A DNA stretch of 64,000 nt from NCBI GenBank assembly GCA_964017045.1, contig OZ024811.1, forward strand, positions 11,933,818 to 11,997,817, given 5' to 3'. The notes beneath the pieces are model-generated. The model was not told where the DNA came from, did no database searches, and saw nothing but the letters and a program-made list of their open reading frames with translations. Positions 54,420 through 64,000 of this stretch are shown one piece after another. The DNA comes from Omphiscola glabra. Its lineage: Eukaryota > Mollusca > Gastropoda > Lymnaeidae. Within the stretch, counting starts at the first letter, position 1, and every line of letters begins with the position of its first letter. A program made the position numbers and the translations under genes.

Positions 54420-55105
54420 AAAAAATATTCGGTTTAAAAGTGGTTGGGACATCAGCATATTTAATATAATTCATGGGCGTGAAATAAAAAGTGTGCAGTG
54501 AAGTATCATTGGGGGCGGGAGGGGGGGGGGGTTGTGTGTGGGGGAAGCGTGTAGCTTGAGTTAATGTTTTGTCAAGTAACTTTAGTAGATGGGAAGTTCA
54601 CGCCTCGCTGCCGCCAGTGTGTGGCGGGCTATGTCTAGTATATATATATATATATGCTTTTGGTGTGACTCCCGGACTGCTTCCTAATCATAGAATTTGG
54701 TACTGAGAGTATATGACATATAATTCTATATGTTTGAAAGAAAGTATGGTTCAATAATGAGTTCAATGGCGCGCAAAATATACTTCCGGATAATTACTCT
54801 AAATGATATATATATATTTATATTTATAGGCAACTGCGTTTGGCGCGTAATGTATTCTTTTAGGAAAATGAAATCGTCTCAACAAAAGGATGGTGTAAAA
54901 ATTATTCGGTTTCAAGGGGGTTGGGACATCAGAATATATAATATAGTACATGGGCGTGAAATAAAAAGTGTGCCTTGACATATCATGGGGGGAAAGGTTG
55001 TAGCAAAAAAATTTACCTGAGATCATAGTTTGTCAAGTAATTTTATTAAATGGGAAGTTCACGCATTGCTGTCGCCAATGTTTGGCATAGCACTAAATCT
55101 AAAGG
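54420..55105 (+). mobile_element. Two related Helentron-like 3' ends in tandem
   Basis: GAAATAAAAAGTGTGC through AAGTTCACGC occurs at about 54480-54605 and again at about 54955-55065. The first copy ends CCGCCAGTGTGTGGCGGG, a perfect short hairpin, then CTATGTCTAGTATATATATA, directly abutting a new TATATA start. This is the same end-to-start arrangement as the array at 2943-9682. Confidence 0.6.
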
Positions 55106-56600
55106 TTCATAAAAAACAAAATAAGTTACAATCAAAGTTAATAAACCAACACAACTATAGTATAAAAAAAAAATCTCCAAGAACCTGTCACCTTGCGCAG
55201 CTGAAAGAAATATCCCCATGTCCTCTAACGAGAACTCCAGGTCTTTCGACAAATGTGACTGAAAAAATTTGAGCCGACAGCTTTATAGTCATCTTTTTTT
55301 TTTCCCTTAATTTTTGTGTGTGTGTGTGCCCAGGAGCAACTTTGAACGAATTCGAAACCACAAAGGAATGTAAAGATCTATTTAATAATCGATTCCATTA
55401 TTTTACACAAGGGAGGGGAAATTTTAAGATCGAAGGAACGACATTGGAAAGAAGTACGTCATTTTGGTAGGGCATGGTGAGGCATCCCCCCCCCCCCCTG
55501 AATTCGCATGTAATATGGCGCCTTCAGTTATAAAAAACATAACAAGCCGACCAAAATTTAGTTTCGACCCCCCCCCCCCCCCCCCCCTTCCATAAAAAAC
55601 TGAAATGACGCCTCCTTTGATTGGAAAGACGACCGGTGCGGGCGAGAGAAATGGGCGGTAATTGTGCTTGGATTATGGTGGAGGCTGATTTTAAACCGTT
55701 ACAGTTTTATACTTTACGGTGTATACCTTTACGACCTTCTTAAAAAATCCCTTTCATGCATCACGATTTTTTTTAAAAAACCACATCCTATTCACATTAA
55801 ACAATTTTCATTTTGTTAAATTTAAAAAAAAAAAAAAAAATGTAAATTCATTCTTTTTTTTGAAATGTTGGTCACATCATTTCGATGTCCAGAAACTATT
55901 TCTTATACCAGAAAACACGATGAACATGATAGAAAAACCTTGAACGCCGAGACTTGACTTAGTTTTTTTTTTTTTTTTTTAAAGTGTTTGAAGTCATGTA
56001 ATGAACAGAGAGTTTCGGCGCAACGTTGGAGGGCCATCGTTGGATTGGAGCCAATCAATCAATGTACGAGCCATTAGTTGCTACGCGATCTCGGTGCCGA
56101 TGGTTCCATCATTACCAACTGAAGTCCCGGTTAAGCCATTATCCACCTGGACGGACAGAGTGAACCCCCAACTCCACGACTTCATTGATCGACCCCCCCC
56201 CCCCCCCACCCCCCTTATTGTGTGTTGCTCGTTTCTGGCCTAAAAACAATTCAAAGCAAGTTCGCATTTACAGCCTTAAAGCCCCCAGCCCCCCAACCCA
56301 ACTCGAATCAGAGCCGGGTACTGCGGGGTCCTACGTAGAAAATAAATGAAACCTGTATGTGGACGCGACAGTTTAACGTCATCTTAAAATAATCTTTGTT
56401 TGAACATTGGGAAATCCCAGTATCATATAACGTTAATAGAAGCCTTCAGGCAATATAGCATTGGCAGTGACACAACACTGTAACATATTACGTAATGAAA
56501 GAAACTTTTTATTTCTTATATATATATATAAATATTGTATGGCATCTTTCCGTCTACAAGAGACGATAGATTTATCTTCTCTGATTGCACCTCTTGGTGT
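55106..56600. other. Unique sequence with homopolymer runs, no gene supported
   Basis: Includes (GT)n at 55314-55328, poly-C at about 55487-55498 and 55569-55588, and poly-T/A runs at 55825-55980. Short frames lack support. Confidence 0.45.
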
Positions 56601-56605
56601 GGCTA

Positions 56606-56648
<43 letters not shown>
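56606..56648. repeat. Microsatellite (TA)n
   Basis: Uninterrupted alternating AT. Confidence 0.95.
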
Positions 56649-56649
<1 letters not shown>

Positions 56650-56759
56650 AAAGTATAATATTGATTTTTTAAAATTAATATTATTAAGATATTTTATTTT
56701 ATTTCTTCATCTCTGAGAGACGAGGGTGTGTTTTCGCACACAATTTGAGAAATCCGCCG

Positions 56760-57205
56760 CCTGGGATTTTGTTAATTCAAGGATTTTGTTACGCCTGGGA
56801 TTTTGATACTTCTGTGATTTTGTTACTTCTGTGATTTTGTTACTTCTGTGATTTTATTACTTCTGGGATTTTATTACTTCTGTGATTTTATTACTTCTGT
56901 GATTTTGTTACTTCTGTGATTTTATTACTTCTGTGATTTTGCTACTTCTGTTATTTTGTTACTTCTGGGATTTTTTACTTCTGGGATTTTGTTACTTCTG
57001 TGATTTTGATACTTCTGTGATTTTGTTACTTCTGTGATTTTGTTACTTCTGTGATTTTATTACTTCTGTGATTTTGTTACTTCTGTGATTTTATTACTTC
57101 TGTGATTTTGTTACTTCTGTGATTTTGTTACTTCTGTGATTTTGTTACTTCTGTGATTTTGTTACTTCTGTGATTTTGTACCTTCTGTTATTTTGTTATG
57201 ATTGA
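56760..57205. repeat. Minisatellite, 17-bp period (TTACTTCTGTGATTTTG)
   Basis: About 25 copies with G/A variants. Confidence 0.95.
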
Positions 57206-57324
57206 GCTAACCATAGACAGCAGATCGCATTCTCCACCAGCTGGTGAGCCCAGATTGGTATCAGGGGCGTTGCAGTAGTTGCGGGGTTTTCATTGCATCC
57301 ATGTCCTACCAGCTACGGTAGATT

Positions 57325-57570
57325 GTGGTTGTCTCCCGTAGCACTGAACAATGGATTGGGGTTGTCTCCCGTAGCATTGTACCATGGATTTGTTGTCTCC
57401 CTTAGCATTGAACCATGGATTTGTTGTCTCCCGTAGCATTGAACCATGGATTTTTTGTCTCCCGTAGCATTTAACCATGGATTTGTTGTCTCCCGTAGCA
57501 TTTTACCATGGATTTGTTGTCCCTCGTAGCATTTTACCATGTATTTGTTGTCTCCCGTAGCATTGAACCA
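57325..57570. repeat. Minisatellite, about 31-bp period (GTCTCCCGTAGCATTGAACC)
   Basis: Unit GTCTCCCGTAGCATTGAACC plus ATGGATTTGTT, seven to eight copies. Minus-strand frames are repeat artefacts. Confidence 0.95.
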
Positions 57571-57940
57571 GTGGGGTGGAAGTGAAGGTGGAAGTGGATG
57601 TGGAAGTGGAGGTGGAAGTGGAGCTGGAGGAGCTGGAAGTTGAGTTGAAATTGCAGGTGGAAGTGGAGATGAGAGTTTGGAGCAGGAATGGGAGTGGAGG
57701 TAGAAGGGAAGGTGGAAGTGGAGATTGAAGCGGAGTTGGCGGAGGCGGTGGAAAGGGAGAAGGGATTGGAGTCAGAAGTCAAGGTGGCAGTGGATGTGGA
57801 AATGAGAATGGAGATAGGAGAAGGGGGTGTTGCATGTTGAGGTGGTTGTGGAGATCGAATTGGCTGTGAGGGTGGGAATGGAAGGGAAGTAGGAGGTGGC
57901 GGTGGGAGCGGAGGTAGGAGTGGAGGTGTGAGTAGGGGGA
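57570..57940. repeat. Purine-rich 6/12-bp repeat (GGTGGAAGTGGA)
   Basis: Degenerate GGTGGAAGTGGAGGT-type repeats. The Ser/Thr/Pro-rich minus frame here is compositional. It lies directly outside the inverted-duplication breakpoint. Confidence 0.85.
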
Positions 57941-58420
57941 TTTGGAGTGTAATGTGTAATCCCTGTGGATTTGAAAGTTTTAATTTGCCCGCGTGCCTGA
58001 GTGGGCTGTCACTGGAGTGTGAGATCACTAGAGTGCGAGTTTACTTAGAGAGCGAGGCCATTTGAGTGCGAGGTCGTCGGAGTGTGAGATCACTAGAGTG
58101 CGAGTTTACTAAGAGAGCGAGGTCATTTGAGTGCGAGGTCGCCGGAGTGTGAGATCCCGTTAGCTCCGATCACAATTTAACTTTGCACAGGAATGTAAAT
58201 TTTTTTGATCTAATTATATATTAATATTGTAATTCTCTATATTTTTTTATTATTTTTTTTTGTTGAATTAAAACAGCAACTCTGCTTTATTAATAAATTT
58301 GCAATTCACGCACGAGATTACCGCCTTAGATTATACAATAAATCCATAACCCGCAAGCCCTCCCTTCCCCCTCACCACTACAAATGTCACTCAGCTTTAT
58401 TGACGCTTGAACAATCACAG

Positions 58421-58601
58421 GTCAAGGCAACAGTCAGGTGCAGTCGCTTGCAGCCACCTACGTGTCCCCGTATGAGATGCTCCACACCGAGTACCTCCTC
58501 GTGACCCCCTGCCAGGCCAGCAACACATCCCAGGCGCCGAGCTCGTGTCGAGTGTTCGTCGTGTCAACTTCCAACTTCAACAGTGTGACCATAAGGTCAA
58601 G
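58421..58601 (+). pseudogene. Copy of exon 2, frame and splice sites intact
   Basis: Acceptor CAATCACAG|GTCAAGG and donor TCAAG|GTTGTT preserved. It encodes the same segment with only CQTSN to CQASN changed in the stretch I compared. Confidence 0.8.
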
Positions 58602-58679
58602 GTTGTTTGTGATCATTGGCAAAACGCAAATCCCGAGCGGTCATTTATGCAGTGAAAATTCTGGGCTAATTCAGACTAT

Positions 58680-58907
58680 TGGTGCCTTTAGGGATACATT
58701 TAGGGTTCAGGTTAGGTTTAGGGATACATTTAGGGTTCAGGTTAGGTTTAGGGATACATTTAGGGTTCAGGTTAGGTTTAGGGAAACATTCAGGGTTCAG
58801 GTTAGGTTTTGGGATACATTTAGGGTTCGGGTTAGGTTTAATGATACATTTAGGGTTCAGGTTAGGTTTATGGATACATTTAGGGTTCAGGTTAGGTTTA
58901 GTGACAG
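58680..58907. repeat. 30-bp tandem repeat with telomere-like words, about seven copies
   Basis: Unit GGGATACATTTAGGGTTCAG plus GTTAGGTTTA directly after the exon copy. The left arm has three. The frame stays open through it because 30 is a multiple of 3. Confidence 0.9.
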
Positions 58908-60180
58908 TGTATTATAACAGTTTACGGTCGTGGCAACCAAAATGGCAGCCGTGTGATATGTCATGGCACCAGTGGTCTGCATTTACCAAATTCTGCTTAA
59001 AAAGTTGAGTGTTCGAGGGTCAATTAAAGGTCTGTAATGGGTGGGAATTGCTCGAAATCAAGTCAGTAAAGTATGGAAAGGGGTCGGCAAAGCGGAGGAG
59101 GAAAGTGACGAACAAGAGTTTTGACCTTAGGCCAGAGCTGCACTCAAATCATGACTTGACTTATAGTGTTAAAAAAATGTCAAAGCGAGACATCTTGATT
59201 TCTGATAATTGAGAAAGGAGATAAATTTGTGATTAACATGATTATCTTTTTTATTTGTAATTTGTCATTAACAATGATATATTTGATCAACATCGATGCT
59301 TATTGTATTTAAGCAAAATCGATACTTGTCATTAACAGGGGTTTGTTTTTTTATGACAAATATTTTCCACAATAAATGCAATTATTTGTTAGTCAGATTA
59401 TTTTTTTAAATAGTAAATTTGCTATTTGTTGCCATCAATGTATGCATATTTTAAACCGATTCCTGTAATCCGGAACACTATATAGAGGAAATGTTATTCA
59501 TGGCGACAGACCTGTCAATCAATAGCCCTTTGTGACCGTGGTACCGCCATTAGGGATTAAGGGTTTCCGGTTTAGTGCTTGGAAAGGAATTTTAAAAAAA
59601 TAAGTCTTTAAATTTTATTGTTATTAAACATTAATGCACATGAAAAATAAATGTTTATAAATTTTAAACGATGTAATAAATTCAAAGATTTGCCCAAAAA
59701 AAATTCTACGTCTGGTTGCTTACATTAGATAGAGAACAAATTTATAGCTATTTCCATCTCCATCTGATTACTTACATTAGCTAGATATCAAAACTATATC
59801 TATTTCCATCTACATCTGTATTCTTACATTAGCTAGAGATCACAGTTATAGCAATTTCCAAGAAACATCTACATCTGATTACTTAAATTACCAAAGAGAG
59901 ATCTAAGACATGATTTATTATGGCTGCATTATGATAGGACTGCGGTAAAGCACATCTCGATATAGGGATTTGAATTAAATTTCTATCCGTCATAAAGGCT
60001 CAGTAAATAATAACGCCCTATCAATGTTGCTTGACATACGATCTTACAAACTGGCTGCACACCCCACAATTTCGTTACACACCCCATCAATGTTGTTATA
60101 CGCACGACATCAATTTTGTTCCACGACCCATCCATATGGTTACACATCCCAGAAATTGTGTTTCATATATACCATCGATG

Positions 60181-60345
60181 CAGTGGCGTAGGAAGGGGGT
60201 GGCAAGAAGCATTTCTCCCCAGTCGGCACCATTTTCTTTATATGAAGGGGCGGTATTTTCGGCAACCTATAAACGTTTTTTATGGCAGGTGGCCGGCAAC
60301 TTCTTGGCCCACTCCCGGACGGCGCTGACCGTAACTACGCCACTG
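60181..60345. mobile_element. hAT-type MITE, right-arm counterpart of 40742-40915
   Basis: CAGTGGCGTAGGAAG to ACTACGCCACTG with flanks CATCGATG and CATTGATG. Confidence 0.85.
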
Positions 60346-60445
60346 CATTGATGTTGGTACAAACCCAACCTTTTCTGTGTACCACATTGATATTTACATT
60401 TGTGATTTTATTTTTTATGACATAAACTAGACGTATTTCTTACAG

Positions 60446-60636
60446 GTTCTCGCAATATGCTACACGGCCTCTTATTGCGCTTACGATATTTGGTATCCAG
60501 ATTGTAAAAACGGAAGGAATGGATGGCTATAACCTTAGGCTGTAATGACGTCCTGTTTCTCGAGAGCGAGGGCGACCTAACTGGTTCAAAGGTCACAGCG
60601 CTGAAACCGGTCGCCATATTCATTGGATTAAAAGAG
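60446..60636 (+). pseudogene. Copy of exon 3 with 4-nt frameshifting insertion
   Basis: Splice sites TTACAG|GTTCTCG and AAAGAG|GTGAGG are kept, but GGAAGTGTTGGCTATA of the left arm is GGAAGGAATGGATGGCTATA here. This shifts the frame, and GGCTGTAATGACG then brings TAA into the original downstream frame. Confidence 0.85.
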
Positions 60637-60653
60637 GTGAGGCTGTTTGGGAT

Positions 60654-61153
60654 TGTCAAGGTCATGGAATAAGTGGCAGAGTGTGTGTGTTGATTTGGGT
60701 GAAATGGGGTATGTGAGCGAGGTGAACGATTGTCATGTCACGGTCGGGTGAATGACTTGTGAGGTGTTTCAGGTATAAAAGGGGGTTAACTGTTATGTTC
60801 GAGAGAGATATTATTATGTTCGTGAGCGGGGCGGTAGTATTATGTTCCCGAACCTGCAGAATGAATGATCAGGACTGGGAGAGTTAACTTGTGTCGAGAG
60901 CTAATGTATAATAGTTCACTCTAAAATGGATTGTCGTCATATAGCTGTGTTTTTGGAGTGAAAGCTGTGAATATCTACTTGTACATTGATTGATACTATG
61001 TCCGAGGACTACTATGAATTGTTATCACATCTGGAATAAAAATATGTTAGTATACCTTGAACCGTGTGGTTCTTTCTTATCAAAGAGTGAGAGACAGTTA
61101 TTGTGAAGACCTAGACAACGAGAGTATTCTTATGGGCCAAAGAATATTTGACA
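60654..61153 (+). mobile_element. Solo LTR, 500 bp, 5-bp target duplication GGGAT, arm-specific
   Basis: TGTCAAGGTCATGG to GAATATTTGACA (TGTCAA/TTGACA ends), flanked by GGGAT at 60649-60653 and 61154-61158. A TATA box (GGTATAAAAGGGGG) at about 60772 and AATAAAAAT at about 61035 give plus orientation. The left arm reads GGGATAACGTGTAAAG without interruption (40430-40446 region, complement). Different in sequence from the LTR at 35511. Confidence 0.9.
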
Positions 61154-61559
61154 GGGATAAGGTGTAAAGTTGTGCGCATCAATAACATTTTCCCCATCTC
61201 ATTGAATGTCACACTTTTGTTTGCCACAGAAAATGATCAAAGTGTGTAGGGACAAAACTCAATCGGATATGTTAACTCTAGAACACTGTTCCCCTAAATG
61301 GAGGTCCGTGGACCGGGAGGGGTCCGCGAGCATTCCGTTGTTGGTCCGAAAAACAAGAACATTTATGAACAGATAAAAAAATATATAATTAATAAATAAG
61401 CCACTGGGGCCTGGTGCTCCAAACGTGTCCACCGGTCGATCGAGCTTAAACGTTTTGGAAACGCCTCTCTAGACTAACTGAAATGTATTTGGGCAACGTT
61501 TTCTATCTACAGCAACCCCAGGGCGTGTGATGTTGGCCATCCATAAAAGACGGCCAGTC

Positions 61560-61975
61560 TCATAACATGTTGTCACAACAGAATAAAACACCCCCATAAA
61601 ACACCGTTACAAATGCTAGAAACCCTAAAATAAATTTTTGTCATATCATTAGATCACCCCAAAAACACATCGTCACAACATTTAGACACCCTCATGTCAG
61701 ATCATCACCACCTTAAGACACCTTTATAACTCATCGTCACAACATTAAGACACCCTCATGTCAGATCATCACCACCTTAAGACACCTTTATAACTCATCG
61801 TCCCAACATTGAGACACCCTCATGTCAGATCATCACCACCTTAAGACACCTTTATAACTCATCGTCACAACAGTGAGACACACTCATGACACATTGTCAC
61901 AACAGTAAGACACACTCATGACACATTGTCACAACAGTAAGACACACTCATGACACAACGCCACATCAGGCGAAC
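61560..61975. repeat. Minisatellite, counterpart of the 32-bp array
   Basis: Mixed 32-bp units (CACAACAGTAAGACACACTC) and a longer block of about 60 bp (CTCATGTCAGATCATCACCA then CCTTAAGACACCTTTATAAC) in three copies. Confidence 0.9.
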
Positions 61976-62464
61976 ACAACATTCAGAACCCCCCTCATAA
62001 TACATCGTAACAAATTGATGACTTCTCCTCATCCTTACATCCCATGTGATCCCTTTTATGGATGGCCCCCCGAGCCAAAAGTTCAAACGAGAATGCGTGA
62101 AACCTGTAGGTTTTATTTGGTGTCCATATTGAAGGGGGCTCCTTGAGCAATTTGCTCTGTAAAAGTTGTGTGTGGGGGGGGGGGGGGGAGGAGGTCAGCA
62201 TTGTCTTATGTATTTTGCATTTTGAAGCAAATGACATCGTGATGTCACAGGTGAGGACATCAATAGGCGTTTAAATGAAACAACTTTAGGACTTACTCGT
62301 CCTCTCCTATTTTAACGCAAGGACATTTGTTTTAATCAAATTTAAATATTTGAGGTCAAGTCATACTAATAGCATGAGAGAAGCATACATTTATTTGAAA
62401 CCATGAATACCTTATAATTCGACTCGCATGGAAAACAAAAATTAGGCACAATTGTTATTTTCAG

Positions 62465-62609
62465 AATGATGGCACAGTATCGTACGAGCAATTCCTGCCG
62501 GTTTTCAATGAAACAAAATCTCTGATAACCTGGTCACCGAGTACAAGCACAGGTCTATACCAGGAGTACCGTGTATCAACAGGTACAGCCAACAACACAT
62601 TATATGTAA
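62465..62609 (+). pseudogene. Copy of exon 4, frame intact, dual donor conserved
   Basis: Acceptor TTATTTTCAG|AATGATGG; 145 nt to GTGAGT at 62610, with GTAAGT at 62606. It encodes the same NDGTVSYEQFLPVF segment. Confidence 0.8.
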
Positions 62610-63714
62610 GTGAGTTTAGAATATTTTCAGTCAAATTTTTACCTTGAGTGCGGTAGCCAATAGCTTGTAGAAGTAGCAATTAATTTGTGCTGAAATCGGT
62701 TCTCCATAGTCAGATACATTTGTCCATTAATCTGTCAGCGCATTCGAGATGTAAAGGTTTATATATTTGTAATATTATGATTAAATAACTCATAAAAACA
62801 AAGTTTTTCGTATAAATCCTTTATAAAAAATGTAATATTGAGCAATGGGTGGTGGGGGGTGGTGGGGCTGAAAATTTGATAGAATTTGTCGTCATCGGCA
62901 AAGAGTGTGCGCCAAGTTTCAGCTCGATAGGTTGCCGGAAAGTGGGTAAATTAGCCATCCGAACATTTTGCCAGCAAGTCATCTACTCACGAACGAAGTT
63001 ACTATGAAGGCGTTAAAAATGTAACATCCCACCATCTGTATCCATGGTAATTAATATCAGCTCGAGCAGCGTCTGTTGCCATCTGCTGGGAACTGTTTCG
63101 GAAGTAAAAAGTTATCACAACAATTTGTAATGTACACTGAAAAGTTGTCTTTGTTGTTGTTGTTACAATGAAACTGTCTAATCAGGTAGCTCCCGCGATC
63201 TCTTCATTACCCCCAATGTCATTCTGTTGCACATGTTTTTAAAAGATTGGATTTAATTCGACTTGGTTTACGGTTTAAAAATCCCGTAAAAGGGGAATCT
63301 ACTGATTGTTCTAGAAGTGCTTTGCTGTTTTATGGGTTTTCTCCCATACTTAAAAAAAAAAGTAATGCTAGAAGTATCTAATTTTTCAACCTACTGCTAT
63401 TTTATGCATACATATATTTATATTAATTTATTTGTTCCAACCAAAATATTTAGGAAAGAGAATACGTCGCTAGCTAAATCAGACATTTGTGATCTAATAT
63501 AAAACAGTCTAGTGACTAGTGTATCTGGTCTTGCTGATAATGTTCACTCTCCAACTCCATGTTGTTCCAAACCTAGAAAAATATGGGCTCAAAGATGTTT
63601 AACAATTAAAAATAAATAATAATAAATCACTCAAATTGATGAAAAATATGTCAAAATATCTTAAATGAGAACCACTTTTCAGTGAATGTAAGTCTATGTG
63701 TGTGTTTGAGATGT

Positions 63715-63795
63715 AAGTTTCTTGGACTGTGTGTGTGTGTGTGTGACTGTGTGTGTGTGTATGTGTGTGACCTGTGTGTGTGCGTATGCACGTGT
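63715..63795. repeat. Microsatellite (GT)n
   Basis: Complementary to the CA tract at 37345-37445. Confidence 0.9.
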
Positions 63796-63927
63796 GAAAA
63801 TTCTAAAACGTTTAATCCACGACAGCAATCGCATGAATGGATGAATGACGTAACATAATTTTAGACATATCATTCTCATTGAACAAGATTTCCCAAGACA
63901 ACGAAACCTGCCCCCTCCCCCTATCAT

Positions 63928-64000
63928 GTGACACGTGCCAATTCGGGGCGGGCCTTCCTACCCACGTGACAGCAGATAAACCAGTGGCGGGCCTGCAACT
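63928..64000 (+). pseudogene. Copy of exon 5, acceptor lost, cut by window end
   Basis: CCCCCTATCAT|GTGACACGTG replaces the left-arm CCCCTATCAG|GTGACACGTG, so the AG acceptor is gone. The 73 bases visible otherwise match the start of exon 5. Confidence 0.8.

Larger units (their letters stand above)
57945..64000. repeat. Inverted segmental duplication, right arm (runs off the window)
   Basis: Reverse complement of 36985-43570 in order: the 43200-43570 block (57945-58340), exon 2 copy, 30-bp repeat, MITE, exon 3 copy, 32-bp minisatellite, exon 4 copy, GT tract and the start of the exon 5 copy. The mucin-type large exon (45510-46760) is not part of the arm. Confidence 0.9.
58421..64000 (+). pseudogene. 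Broken inverted copy of the mucin/IgGFc gene middle exons
   Basis: Exon equivalents are 58421-58601 (181 nt, intact), 60446-60636 (191 nt, 4 nt more than its 187-nt counterpart), 62465-62609 (145 nt, intact, same dual donor) and the partial exon from 63928. Two lesions, the 4-nt insertion with a downstream in-frame stop and loss of the last acceptor, indicate non-function. It also lacks the 5' mucin exon in the window. It could still be transcribed if a promoter lies nearby. Confidence 0.8.

Noticed and set aside
57534..58028. Ser/Pro-rich minus frame near 57.5-58.0 kb as a mucin exon of the second gene copy
   Set aside because: Low-complexity purine repeat, wrong strand for the copy, and outside the duplicated block.

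Overview
The window is animal nuclear DNA, most likely from a mollusc and probably a gastropod. Genes are split into small exons with GT/AG junctions. The DNA is AT-rich and packed with minisatellites and decayed transposons: Helitron-like (Helentron-type) elements, hAT-type MITEs, solo LTRs, LINE fragments and a tRNA-derived SINE. The best-supported gene belongs to the membrane mucin/IgGFc-binding-like class that is common in lophotrochozoans. No species can be named from sequence alone, and no tRNA, rRNA, CRISPR array or bacterial operon was seen.

Layout. 620-9682: head-to-tail array of Helentron-like units, including five consecutive units of exactly 1,348 bp. 9728-12995 (minus): at least four exons of a small type I membrane protein with a signal peptide; its introns hold 34-bp and 42-bp minisatellites and a MITE. 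13.0-29.4 kb: no convincing gene; a chain of minisatellites (periods 14, 15, 20, about 36 and 54 bp), microsatellites, a dead LINE reverse transcriptase and hAT-like MITEs. Most long open frames there are repeat artefacts. 30.2-32.1 kb: a LINE tail fragment and a long-terminal-inverted-repeat element. 32865-46760 (minus): eight exons, in continuous phase over about 908 codons, of a Ser/Thr-rich mucin with an IgGFc-binding-like domain and a C-terminal membrane anchor. 46.99-51.9 kb: a long Helentron-like element carrying a 5'-truncated LINE (RNase H domain) flanked by a 16-bp target duplication. 52.5 kb: a candidate 69-nt hydrophobic exon. 53.4-55.1 kb: more Helentron-like pieces. 56.6-57.9 kb: minisatellites.

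From about 57.9 kb to the window end lies an inverted copy of 36985-43570, which is the middle of the mucin gene. This second copy is damaged by a 4-nt insertion in one exon and a lost splice acceptor in another. Three insertions present in only one arm (a 500-bp solo LTR, a 335-bp element with 11-bp target duplication, and a 188-bp hAT MITE) have clean empty sites in the other arm. A fourth MITE is in both arms. The two arms therefore give an internal clock for recent transposition.

The two genes need not be functionally linked. Both encode apparent cell-surface or secreted-type proteins on the minus strand. All exon models rest on splice signals, reading-frame continuity and, for the mucin gene, the second copy; transcripts were not available.
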